From Fidelibacterota bacterium (lineage in GTDB: Bacteria; Marinisomatota; Marinisomatia; SCGC-AAA003-L08; GCA-002719095), in the NCBI GenBank assembly GCA_002705575.1, contig PAHI01000076.1:9235-73234 (forward strand): 64,000 nt of DNA, in the 5' to 3' direction. Below, piece by piece: positions 9,309-17,253 of this stretch. The position numbers were made by a program, and so were the translations under genes. Positions within the stretch are counted from its first letter, which is position 1. Each line of letters begins with the position of its first letter. Below the pieces are notes generated by a model that worked only from the letters and a program-made list of their open reading frames with translations, searched no databases and was not told the DNA's origin.

Positions 9309-10478
9309 ATGAAATTAAAAGGCATAGATTATTTAGATATATCAGGTCATTTTTCTGAAGAAGAAATCATGACTCAGCACAATACTCGAGATTTTGTTGA
9401 AAAGGAAATCAACCCTATAATAGATGAATATTTTCGCGATGGTAAGTTTCCAAAAGAATTGATTCCTAAATTTGCTGATATGGGTTTTTTGGGAATAAAT
9501 CTACCAACAGAATTTGGAGGTGGAGGAATGTCAAATATAGCATATGGCCTTGTATGCCAAGAATTAGAAAGATGTGATTCTGGTATTCGTTCATTTGTTT
9601 CTGTTCAAGGTTCATTGGTTATATATCCTATATTTGCATATGGCAGTGATGAACAGAAAAAAAAGTGGTTGCCTAAATTAACTTCTGGTGAAGCAATTGG
9701 TTGTTTTGGCTTAACAGAGCCTGACTTTGGATCCAATCCTGGAGGAATGCAAACAAAAGCAGTTAAAGTAGATGGTGGCTACAAAATCAGTGGAACTAAA
9801 ATGTGGATCACAAATGGTTCAATAGCAGATATTGCAATTGTTTGGGCTAAAACTGAAGATGGATTGGTTCGTGGATTTATAGTTGAACAAGGCATGGAAG
9901 GTTTTTCTGCTCCAATAATGAAAAACAAATGGTCATTAAGAGCTTCAGTTACATCTGAATTGGTCTTAGATAATGTGTTTCTTCCAGATGAAAATTTATT
10001 ACCTAATGTTAAGGGAATGAAAGGTCCTTTAGGCTGTTTAACGCAGGCTAGATATGGAATTGGTTGGGGAACAGTTGGGGCTGCAATGGCAGTTTATGAA
10101 GCGTCTTTGAAGTATGCTAAAGAACGGATTCAATTTGATAAGCCCATTGCGTCATTTCAATTAGTGCAAGATAAACTTGTATGGATGCTAAATGAGATTA
10201 CAAAAGGACAGCTTATAGCATTGCAAGTTGGTAAAAATAAAGATGATAAAACTCTTAAATTCCAACAAGTTTCTCTTATAAAGAGAAATAATGTTTGGGT
10301 TGCAAGAGAGTGTTGTAAGCTTGCTAGAGAAATCCATGGAGGAAATGGAGTTTCTGGAGAATATCCTATTATGAGACATATGATGAACATTGAAAGTGTT
10401 TATACATATGAAGGTACTCATGATATGCATACCCTTATTCTAGGAAATGACATAACAAATATTCCTGCTTTCGAATGA
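9309..10478 (+). CDS. gcdH: Glutaryl-CoA dehydrogenase-like acyl-CoA dehydrogenase
   Basis: A 389-aa acyl-CoA dehydrogenase. G-L-T-E-P-D-F-G-S-N-P and K-M-W-I-T-N-G are FAD/substrate loops. S-V-Q-G-S-L-V-I-Y-P-I, A-R-Y-G-I-G-W-G-T-V-G-A-A and the C-terminal T-Y-E-G-T-H-D-M-H-T-L-I-L-G match glutaryl-CoA dehydrogenase better than other branches; E368 is the catalytic base. GcdH oxidatively decarboxylates glutaryl-CoA to crotonyl-CoA in lysine/tryptophan degradation, using ETF. The stop TGA overlaps the next start (ATGA), showing that UGA terminates translation in this genome. Confidence 0.85.
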   Translation: MKLKGIDYLDISGHFSEEEIMTQHNTRDFVEKEINPIIDEYFRDGKFPKELIPKFADMGFLGINLPTEFGGGGMSNIAYGLVCQELERCDSGIRSFVSVQGSLVIYPIFAYGSDEQKKKWLPKLTSGEAIGCFGLTEPDFGSNPGGMQTKAVKVDGGYKISGTKMWITNGSIADIAIVWAKTEDGLVRGFIVEQGMEGFSAPIMKNKWSLRASVTSELVLDNVFLPDENLLPNVKGMKGPLGCLTQARYGIGWGTVGAAMAVYEASLKYAKERIQFDKPIASFQLVQDKLVWMLNEITKGQLIALQVGKNKDDKTLKFQQVSLIKRNNVWVARECCKLAREIHGGNGVSGEYPIMRHMMNIESVYTYEGTHDMHTLILGNDITNIPAFE

Positions 10479-11227
10479 TTGATATCATTCAAGAAAAACA
10501 GATACAAATTTTAAAATTAAATAGACCTAAGGTAAATGCAATTAATGAAGAGCTTATTCAAGCATTATCTGATAATCTTGATTTATTAGAATCCAATAAT
10601 AACATCAAAGGAATTATAATAACTGGAGAAAATAATATTTTTTCTGCTGGCCTTGACCTTATTGAGTTATACTCTAAAGATAGAGATTATATGAACCACT
10701 TTTGGTCTTTGTTTTCTAATTTATTAATTAAAATATACAGTTATCCTAAAATTGTATTTACTGCAATATCTGGTCATAGTCCTGCTGGAGGAACGGTTAT
10801 TTCAATTATGACTGATTATCGTATTATGAGTAGAGGTAATTTTTTGATTGGATTAAATGAAGTTGCAGTAGGATTGAGTATGCCTATATCAATAGGAAGG
10901 GTATTTCAGAGTTTACTTGGAGAAAGAGTTGCAGAAAAAATGACTCTTAAAGGACAACTAGTAAATCCAGAAAAAGCGCAGAAAATTGGCTTAATTGATG
11001 AAGTTGTAGAGTCTGAGAAATTATTAAATTATACTGTTGATACTATGCAACAATGGCTTAAACTACCTTATCAAAAACAGATTGCTAGTAAATTATCTTT
11101 AAGAAAAAATGTTATAGATATTATGAAAAAAGCAAACAAGGATAATGATGAATTTATCAATGCCTGGTTTAGTGATGAGTGTAGAAGTACTATGAAAAGC
11201 ATTATTAGCAAACTTTCAAAAAAATAG
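10475..11227 (+). CDS. Enoyl-CoA isomerase-like protein of the crotonase family
   Basis: A 250-aa crotonase-fold protein, overlapping gcdH by 4 bases. The oxyanion-hole segments are F-S-A-G-L-D-L and G-H-S-P-A-G-G. Around the active site the order S-P-A-G-G-x7-D-Y-R-I-M followed by I-G-L-N-E resembles mitochondrial delta3,delta2-enoyl-CoA isomerase ECI1. The second glutamate of hydratases (E164 position in rat crotonase) is kept as E129, while the first (E144 position) is hydrophobic. This favours double-bond isomerisation over hydration, a role needed to degrade unsaturated fatty acids. Function is assigned by residue pattern, so a different crotonase reaction remains possible. Confidence 0.75.
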   Translation: MIDIIQEKQIQILKLNRPKVNAINEELIQALSDNLDLLESNNNIKGIIITGENNIFSAGLDLIELYSKDRDYMNHFWSLFSNLLIKIYSYPKIVFTAISGHSPAGGTVISIMTDYRIMSRGNFLIGLNEVAVGLSMPISIGRVFQSLLGERVAEKMTLKGQLVNPEKAQKIGLIDEVVESEKLLNYTVDTMQQWLKLPYQKQIASKLSLRKNVIDIMKKANKDNDEFINAWFSDECRSTMKSIISKLSKK

Positions 11228-11270
11228 GTTTTTTAAAACATAGAATTAACTATAAATTTATATAATATTT

Positions 11271-11342
11271 GGCCCGTTCGTCTAGTGGTTAGGACTCAGG
11301 GTTTTCATCTCTGCAACAGGAGTTCGATTCTCCTACGGGCTA
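11271..11342 (+). tRNA. tRNA-Glu (UUC)
   Basis: A 72-nt cloverleaf. Acceptor stem 11271-11277 pairs with 11335-11341 (first pair G-U). The D-arm contains the G-T-C-T-A-G-T-G-G-T-T-A-G-G-A sequence. The anticodon stem CAGGG/CUCUG closes a UUUUCAU loop with anticodon UUC. The T-arm is AGGAG-UUCGAUU-CUCCU, with discriminator A at 11342. The 3' CCA is not encoded. An intrinsic terminator follows directly. Confidence 0.95.
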
Positions 11343-11343
11343 C

Positions 11344-11375
11344 AAAAAGCCTAGTTTTTAACTAGGCTTTTTTTT
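11344..11375 (+). terminator. Intrinsic terminator after tRNA-Glu
   Basis: Perfect 7-bp stem CCTAGTT (11350-11356) / AACTAGG (11360-11366) with loop TTT, extended by GC and A-T pairs, followed by a run of T. It ends the upstream plus-strand unit and the tRNA. Confidence 0.9.
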
Positions 11376-11403
11376 ATTTTGCTAATTAATAAAAGAGGTG
11401 TTA

Positions 11404-11739
11404 ATGAATATTAATTTACAGAGTTTTTTATTAGGTGTTTTAGTTTGCCTTGTATTTGTTGTTTTCTCTGGCGGTATTTTAAGCCCAAAGCATCTTAAAG
11501 TTAGCTCTATTGAAATTATAGATGATGGTGAAAACAGCGGATATCTTGTAATTAAAAATATTGATAAAAATGTTGTCACATATTTAGGTGCAAGTAAAAG
11601 TGATAGAGGTCTGCTTACTTTAAAAAATAAAAATGGTGATACAAAAATTAATATTAGCTCTAATGATGATGGCGGATATTTAAATGTATTCAATTCTGAT
11701 AACTCTCAGTCTTCGTTTATATATAAAAATAATGATTAA
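11404..11739 (+). CDS. Membrane-anchored small protein, unknown function
   Basis: A 111-aa protein. The ATG at 11404 is preferred over the GTG at 11398, because a good Shine-Dalgarno sequence (AGAGGTG) lies just upstream. Residues about 6-24 form one transmembrane or signal-anchor segment. The rest is a soluble beta-rich tail with repeated patterns such as G-Y-L-V-I-K-N, R-G-L-L-T-L-K-N-K-N-G-D and G-G-Y-L-N-V-F-N, suggesting a short beta-solenoid facing the periplasm. I do not recognise a family. Confidence 0.65.
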   Translation: MNINLQSFLLGVLVCLVFVVFSGGILSPKHLKVSSIEIIDDGENSGYLVIKNIDKNVVTYLGASKSDRGLLTLKNKNGDTKINISSNDDGGYLNVFNSDNSQSSFIYKNND

Positions 11740-11757
11740 TAGAATTTTAGATTAATT

Positions 11758-12822
11758 ATGTTAGGCATAATAAAAAGTTATCTATTTGCTTTTAAATATG
11801 TAATTAGTTTTGCAACTAAAAAAGTTGGTTCTAATTCGTATTCAGAAATATTAGAAAAATATAAAGGCCTTGATGGTAATCAAGTGCCTATGAAGATTTT
11901 TTATCCAAAGATTAAAACAAAAAAAACTGTAATTATTTTTCTTGGAGCTTCTCCAGATGGAGAAAATCATAAGGCTATTAATCTGCTTGCTAAGATTATG
12001 GCAAAATCAGGATATAATGTTTTTGTACCGAGGATTCCGCCATTAAAAAAACTAGATATTTCAAATAAGAATGTAGATTGGATTGCATATATATATGACT
12101 TAATCCAATCTCGAGAAGATGTTGATTCTAATTATATCATTGCATTAGGAATTAGCTATGGTGCTGGTATGCTTTTAAAGGCATCCTTAGATAAAAGAAT
12201 AAAGAAGAATCCCCCTAAGTCTATTTACCTATATGGTGCTGGTTGTAATACTGAAACAATATTAAGATTTATAACTAAAGGAGAGTTCATTGTTAATAAT
12301 GAAGTTAATAAAATTAAGCCTCATGATTGGGGTCTGACGGTATTTTTTCATCACTTTATAGATGATATGGGTTTTGGATTTAACAGTAAGAACATAAAAG
12401 AGGTTATAGAGCTAAGGATTAACAATGATAAGATTGAAGCACAAAAAAAATTGGAAAAATTAAACAGCAGGGAATTTGCTATAGCGAATTCAATAATTTC
12501 AGGTAAAATTATACCTGAAGTTCAAGTAATTGTTGATAATATTTTAAAAAATAAGAGTCAATATATTAAGGATTTATCATGTAGGAGTATTTGCGGACAT
12601 ATAACTTCTAAAGTATTTATATTGCATGGTGCAAATGACTCTATGATTCCTTATACAGAAAGTATCCAGATCAATAAATTAATTCCTAATTCAGAGTTAT
12701 TAATTTCATATTTATTTGAGCATAAAGGTATTTCTACTAACAGAGGTGTGCTATTTAAATTAAAAGAGATTCTAAGATTAATAAAATTTTTATCAAAATT
12801 TTATAGATATAATGAAAGTTAA
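11758..12822 (+). CDS. Alpha/beta-hydrolase fold protein
   Basis: A 354-aa protein with an intact alpha/beta-hydrolase catalytic triad pattern. The nucleophile elbow is G-I-S-Y-G (S133). The acid is D294 in L-H-G-A-N-D-S-M-I-P, and H322 in F-E-H-K-G fits the histidine. V-I-I-F-L-G-A-S-P-D-G-E near residue 60 fits the oxyanion region. The N-terminus is weakly hydrophobic, which could mean peripheral membrane attachment. An insert between the elbow and the acid (about residues 170-280) would form a lid. The substrate is unknown. It overlaps the next gene by 11 bases. Confidence 0.75.
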   Translation: MLGIIKSYLFAFKYVISFATKKVGSNSYSEILEKYKGLDGNQVPMKIFYPKIKTKKTVIIFLGASPDGENHKAINLLAKIMAKSGYNVFVPRIPPLKKLDISNKNVDWIAYIYDLIQSREDVDSNYIIALGISYGAGMLLKASLDKRIKKNPPKSIYLYGAGCNTETILRFITKGEFIVNNEVNKIKPHDWGLTVFFHHFIDDMGFGFNSKNIKEVIELRINNDKIEAQKKLEKLNSREFAIANSIISGKIIPEVQVIVDNILKNKSQYIKDLSCRSICGHITSKVFILHGANDSMIPYTESIQINKLIPNSELLISYLFEHKGISTNRGVLFKLKEILRLIKFLSKFYRYNES

Positions 12823-13468
12823 AACATTTATAGGTGGATTTGATAATAATTTATCATATTTATTATGGTGTGAAAAAACGAGATTAGCAGCGTTAGTGGA
12901 TACATCAGTAGAACCATTAGAGATTTTAGAGTTTATAGAAAGTGAAGATCTGATTTTAGAAAAAATATTAATCACACATACACATCATGATCATATAAAA
13001 TATATAAGTGATTTCAAGTATAAATTTCCTATTATAAATATCTTATTACACCCAAATCCGATCAATAAAATTGGGAGTCATTATTCAACCTTAGAGCACA
13101 ATGAAGTTATATGTGTCGGTAAACATTTATTAACTACATTGCATACTCCTGGACATTTTTCTGATAGTATTTGTTTTTGGAATAAAGAAGAGGGCTTTAT
13201 TTTTACAGGAGATACTGTTTTTATTGGTCGAACCGGTCGTACTATAGGATCTAATAGTTCTATTCAAGATTTATACAAAAGTGTTTATAAGGTTATTTTA
13301 TCGTGTCCTCATGAAACAATTATATATCCAGGTCACCACTATGGATATAAGCCATATGATACTATAGATTCAAATATTAAAAACTCCTCCTTTTTTCAAT
13401 GTTCTAATTTTAATGAGTTCAAAAAAGTTATGGAAAAATTTGAGAAAAGTAAAAACAACAATAAATAA
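12812..13468 (+). CDS. Metallo-beta-lactamase fold hydrolase, glyoxalase II-like
   Basis: A 218-aa protein with the dinuclear metal motif T-H-T-H-H-D-H (H56, H58, D60, H61), then T-P-G-H, G-D-T and P-G-H-H. The order and spacing resemble hydroxyacylglutathione hydrolase and persulfide dioxygenase relatives such as YcbL. It lacks the longer C-terminal helical domain of classical GloB. A small-thioester hydrolase role is plausible. Translationally coupled to the alpha/beta hydrolase upstream through an 11-base overlap. Confidence 0.8.
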   Translation: MKVKTFIGGFDNNLSYLLWCEKTRLAALVDTSVEPLEILEFIESEDLILEKILITHTHHDHIKYISDFKYKFPIINILLHPNPINKIGSHYSTLEHNEVICVGKHLLTTLHTPGHFSDSICFWNKEEGFIFTGDTVFIGRTGRTIGSNSSIQDLYKSVYKVILSCPHETIIYPGHHYGYKPYDTIDSNIKNSSFFQCSNFNEFKKVMEKFEKSKNNNK

Positions 13469-13492
13469 ATTTTAAAATAACAATAAAAAACC

Positions 13493-13549
13493 TTGCTTTT
13501 CTCGAGGGGAATTGATAGTATTAAGGGTCGAATAAACTTACAATATAAT
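13493..13549 (+). promoter_or_regulatory. Candidate promoter(s) for the 75-aa protein gene
   Basis: A TTGCTT (13493-13498) lies 17 nt before TAGTAT (13516-13521). A perfect TATAAT at 13544-13549 is a second possible -10 with a poor -35. Either would give a short leader before the strong ribosome-binding site at about 13573. Pattern match only. Confidence 0.35.
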
Positions 13550-13586
13550 TAAATTATGAAAATTTAATTATTAGAGGAGAAAAATT

Positions 13587-13814
13587 ATGGCAGAAAAAGT
13601 AAAAACAACCAGTGTAACAAAAGAAAAAGGTTACTTGTACTATCTTGATAAAAATGGTGATGTTGCTAGATCAAGAATGGCACGAGGTGCTGACAAAGGT
13701 GGAAATGCTGAAGTAGTTGAGAAGTGTGGTGTTTCTAGAGAGTCTGGCTGGTTATATTTCATCGATAAAGATGGTGATGTATCTAAAGCTAAAATGGCAC
13801 GAGGTAAAAAGTAA
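13587..13814 (+). CDS. 75-aa conserved-looking protein with two copies of a Y/W-L-Y-x-x-D-K-x-G-D-V unit
   Basis: A short basic protein made of two similar halves: E-K-G-Y-L-Y-Y-L-D-K-N-G-D-V-A-R-S-R-M-A-R-G and E-S-G-W-L-Y-F-I-D-K-D-G-D-V-S-K-A-K-M-A-R-G. Each carries D-K-N/D-G-D, which looks like the first half of a calcium-binding loop, followed by a positively charged M-A-R-G tail. There is no signal peptide, so it is probably cytoplasmic. It has a strong Shine-Dalgarno sequence (AGAGGAG), candidate promoters and its own terminator, so it is probably a well-expressed single-gene unit. I do not recognise the family; nucleic-acid or metal binding is only a guess. Confidence 0.75.
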   Translation: MAEKVKTTSVTKEKGYLYYLDKNGDVARSRMARGADKGGNAEVVEKCGVSRESGWLYFIDKDGDVSKAKMARGKK

Positions 13815-13841
13815 TCACATATATATTTTAAGTGATTGATG

Positions 13842-13870
13842 AAAAAGCCTCCTTATTGGAGGCTTTTTTT
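13842..13870. terminator. Bidirectional intrinsic terminator
   Basis: A 6-bp GC-rich stem GCCTCC (13847-13852) / GGAGGC (13858-13863), flanked by A5 on the left and T7 on the right. It can stop transcription of the 75-aa gene (+) and of the converging permease gene (-). Confidence 0.88.
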
Positions 13871-13886
13871 ATATGTTAAATAAATT

Positions 13887-14814
13887 CTATTTTATTGTAA
13901 TTAAAATCACACCTATAATCGCTATTATCATAGCTAGGAATCTTAATTTCGAAATTTTTTCTTTTAATACAGCCCAAGATAATATTGTTATAAAAATAAC
14001 AGAAGTTTGTCCTATGATACTCGCAATTGGGGGTTTTTCAATGTTTGAATAGCCTACAATCCAAAAATTTAAAGCAATAAAAGTTCCTAAAATGGAACTT
14101 AATAAAATCTTATATAATACTTTATAATTAGAATAAATAGGTTTTAGTAATTTTTGTTTTTCTTTTTGCAGGCTAAAAACAATCCAAGCAACAATAAATC
14201 CTGGTAAAAGTCTAAATGCAGTTACCCATAGTTGAATTTCAATAGAATGGCTGATTTTTGTTAATATTGGTTTTATTAATACTATGCCGAAGCTGCTTAA
14301 AAAAATGGCAATAATTTGTAAAGTCAATCCGTATATTTTAGTTTTTTTATCAATATCTGTATCATTTTTTTCATATGATATAATTACAATAGATAAAATC
14401 ACAATAATAAATCCTGATAATTGTTGAATATTTAAAATGGTACCAAGCATTATAGTTGAAAAAAAATAAATTACTGCAGGCTCAAAACAATTTATAATAG
14501 CGATCCTATTTGCACCAATTTTACTTAGAGCATATATAAATATTAAATCTGCAAAACCCATGCCTAAAGCACCGCTAATTAGAATTTTTATATAATCTGA
14601 AGTTGATAAACCGTCATACCATATAGGTATATTAAATATTAAAAAAAATAAAATAAAAAAAAAATAAACCAATAGAATTTTTAAAAGCTGTGATTAAAAT
14701 TGGAGATAGATTTTTACTAACTGATTTGAAAAAAATAATTGCAATACTCCAGCATATAGATGCAAATAATGCGCAGATTTCTCCGAAATAGTTAAGATTA
14801 ACTATGTATTGCAT
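13887..14814 (-). pseudogene. DMT-superfamily (EamA) permease, frameshifted in a poly-A tract
   Basis: Two overlapping minus-strand frames make one drug/metabolite-transporter-type permease. The first, from ATG 14814, encodes 60 aa with the N-terminal EamA helices and runs into a stop at 14632. The second (TTG 14672 to 13887) continues the protein through about eight more hydrophobic helices, with a second EamA half near the C-terminus. Joining them gives about 308 aa and ten helices, the normal family length. The frame changes where the plus strand has A10 (14655-14664) and A8 (14641-14648) runs; one surplus base explains it. It could be a real inactivation, a phase-variable tract or a sequencing error. 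Last gene of the miaA-GT-fakAB-plsY run. Confidence 0.8.
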
Positions 14815-14820
14815 AAAATA

Positions 14821-15453
14821 TTATTTTTTATACCAAATAGAATTATTATTAAAGATATGAAGTTTAGCGAATCTGTTTTCATTACATTTTAAAAGCCGCA
14901 TGATATTTTTTAAATGAGATAGTATAATAAATAGCATAGCACAAACCCCAAAAAACATTAATTCAGGCATATTAAATAAATAAATTGAAATTGGAAATGA
15001 AATTGCAGCACAAATTGTAGATAGACTAACAAATCCAGATAATATTAAAGTAGTAACGAATATAAATAAGCATATCAATGCTCCTAATGGAAATATTGCA
15101 GAGATGGCGCCTATAAAAGTTGCAGCCCCTTTTCCACCTTTAAATGCAAAAAATATAGGAAATACATGGCCTATAACAGCTGAGAATGCACACAAAACAG
15201 GTAAAATATTAGAATTAGTATCTATATGTTTTGCAATTATAACGGGCAATAATCCTTTTAAAAAATCAAAAATTAAAACAATTAAAGCATATTTTTTACC
15301 TAGTGCTCTTATGGTATTAGTTGCACCAGCGTTCCCACTTCCAAATTTTGTGATATCAATACTTTTTATTTTAGATAGTATAGTACTTGTTGATATTGAG
15401 CCTAATAAATAAGATAAAATTATCAGAACTAATTTATATTCAGGATTAGTCAT
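14821..15453 (-). CDS. plsY: Acyl-phosphate:glycerol-3-phosphate acyltransferase
   Basis: A 210-aa multi-spanning membrane enzyme with the three PlsY motifs: G-S-G-N-A-G-A-T-N-T-I-R-A-L-G near residue 40, G-H-V-F-P-I-F-F-A-F-K-G-G-K-G near residue 100, and S-H-L-K-N-I-M-R-L-L near the C-terminus. It transfers an acyl group from acyl-phosphate to glycerol-3-phosphate, giving lysophosphatidate, the first step of phospholipid synthesis. Its start overlaps the end of the FakA-FakB gene by 8 bases; that neighbour is predicted to make acyl-phosphate. Confidence 0.95.
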   Translation of the reverse strand: MTNPEYKLVLIILSYLLGSISTSTILSKIKSIDITKFGSGNAGATNTIRALGKKYALIVLIFDFLKGLLPVIIAKHIDTNSNILPVLCAFSAVIGHVFPIFFAFKGGKGAATFIGAISAIFPLGALICLFIFVTTLILSGFVSLSTICAAISFPISIYLFNMPELMFFGVCAMLFIILSHLKNIMRLLKCNENRFAKLHIFNNNSIWYKK

Positions 15454-17251
15454 CTATTTTTTGAACACCAACTGTGATTGCTCCAGGACCAGTATGAACA
15501 CCTAAAGCACCTCCAGTTTCAATAAGTTGAATCTTTTTAAAAATATTAGGGCTTTGCTCAAATAGAGACTTTATTTTTTTGCCATCTTCTATTGATTGAG
15601 AATGACCGATTAATATATTGTAAGTAGATTGAGAAGATATTCGTTTTTTAATAAATTTAAACAATTTTATTGGTATTTTGTTTTTGCCAGTATAAATACC
15701 GCAAGGTCCCATAGAGCCATCTTCTTTAACATAAAGTATTGGCTTAAAATTAAAAATATTAGAAATTGTTTTTACAATTTTAGGAACACGTCCACCCTTT
15801 ACTGCATAATTTAGATCTTTTACTGCAGAAAATATTTTTATATTTTTAATGGCAGCATCAATGTTTAATAATGCCTCTTCATGATTTAGTTCTGATTTTT
15901 CGATTTTTTCAGCAATATGTTCTATTAAAAGACCTAAACCTACAGATGCGGTTTTACTATCAATGACTGAAATATTTGTTCCTGAAGTGTTTTTTGCAGC
16001 AATAGAGGCAGATTGGAATGTGCCACTTAATTTCTCTGCAATATGTATAGATATAATTGAGCTGTAATAAGAATTTAAAAATTGATATTGTCTTCTAAAA
16101 TCTCCAGGTGTTGGTTGAGAAGTTTTAGGATGATTTACATTGTTTTTTAATTCTGTATAAAATTCATCTGCTGATTGTGAAATTTTATCTATGTAGTCTT
16201 GTCTACCAAAGCTATATCTTACAGGTATAACAAATACGTCAAAGTATTTATTGACATTAAAATCAGCGCTTGAGTCTGTTACTAAAGCGATTTTATTAAT
16301 CTTGTTTGATTGAACGAGTTTTTGCTGTTTAAACATATCATCAGCTTTATGCTTCTTTGTTATACCGTATTCATTGCATATCTGAAATAATTCATTAGGT
16401 TTATTTACATGTATGTGAATTTTTACTTTTTTATTTGATCCTGCAATAACTATGCTATCACCAATTTCCTCTAATCTCTTTTTGAGTGTAGATTTGTCTA
16501 TATCGTTACCTTCAATTAAACATTCTGAGCAAAATTGATATGTTAAATTTGAAAAATCATGATTTTCCGCATGATCTTTATCTATTTCTGATGAAATACT
16601 TATGATTTCTCCAAGCTCTCTTAGAGTTCCTGATTGAATAAAATCATTAATTCCATCAAGAAAATCTACAAATCCTTGTGCACCAGCATCAACTACACCT
16701 GCTTTTTTTAATAAGCTCATTTTTTCAGGAGTTTCTTTAAGTGATTCCTTAGCTTTTACACAGCATTTCATCATTACAAGCGAAAAGTCATCTTCATTAC
16801 TCGTTAAATTCAATAGGAATACTGAAACATCCTTAAATATTGAAAGTATTGTACCTTCTTTTGGGTCAGATAATGCTTCCCATGCACACTCAGAACCATT
16901 TTTGAAAGCATTTGCGAAATCTTGAGTAGACATGGTATCTTTATTTTTTAATATCTCAGAAAAACCAACAAAAAATTGTGCTAGAATCGCTCCAGAATTA
17001 CCTCTGGCGCCATCTAATGCACAGTCAGCTACTTTTTGAGCCATATCACCAATTTTTGTCGGAACAAAATCAGAAGTTCCATCAAGTATAGAGCTTACAG
17101 TAAAAGCCATATTTGTTCCAGTGTCTCCATCTGGAACAGGGAACACATTTATTTGATTTAAATAGTCCTGCCTTGAAATTAAATTATTTATACCAACTAC
17201 AAGAGCTCTATAAAACCTAATTCCATTAATATATTTTATTTTTTGTGCCAT
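15446..17251 (-). CDS. FakA-FakB fusion (DAK2 kinase domain plus DegV fatty-acid-binding domain)
   Basis: A 601-aa two-part protein. Residues about 1-200 are a DhaL/DAK2 kinase domain with the Mg-ATP motif P-V-P-D-G-D-T-G-T-N-M (D41, D43) and G-A-R-G-N-S-G-A-I-L. Residues about 225-310 match the FakA middle domain (V-K-I-H-I-H-V-N-K-P-N-E-L). From about 315 to the end is a DegV domain: V-T-D-S-S-A-D, T-S-Q-P-T-P-G-D-F, S-G-T-F-Q-S-A and G-G-R-V-P-K. In Firmicutes these are separate subunits: FakB holds the fatty acid and FakA phosphorylates it to acyl-phosphate. The fusion replaces the FakA C-terminal domain with the FakB-like partner. Overlap with plsY supports a role in feeding exogenous or recycled fatty acids into phospholipids. 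Confidence 0.88.
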   Translation of the reverse strand: MAQKIKYINGIRFYRALVVGINNLISRQDYLNQINVFPVPDGDTGTNMAFTVSSILDGTSDFVPTKIGDMAQKVADCALDGARGNSGAILAQFFVGFSEILKNKDTMSTQDFANAFKNGSECAWEALSDPKEGTILSIFKDVSVFLLNLTSNEDDFSLVMMKCCVKAKESLKETPEKMSLLKKAGVVDAGAQGFVDFLDGINDFIQSGTLRELGEIISISSEIDKDHAENHDFSNLTYQFCSECLIEGNDIDKSTLKKRLEEIGDSIVIAGSNKKVKIHIHVNKPNELFQICNEYGITKKHKADDMFKQQKLVQSNKINKIALVTDSSADFNVNKYFDVFVIPVRYSFGRQDYIDKISQSADEFYTELKNNVNHPKTSQPTPGDFRRQYQFLNSYYSSIISIHIAEKLSGTFQSASIAAKNTSGTNISVIDSKTASVGLGLLIEHIAEKIEKSELNHEEALLNIDAAIKNIKIFSAVKDLNYAVKGGRVPKIVKTISNIFNFKPILYVKEDGSMGPCGIYTGKNKIPIKLFKFIKKRISSQSTYNILIGHSQSIEDGKKIKSLFEQSPNIFKKIQLIETGGALGVHTGPGAITVGVQKIDD

Positions 17252-17253
17252 TT

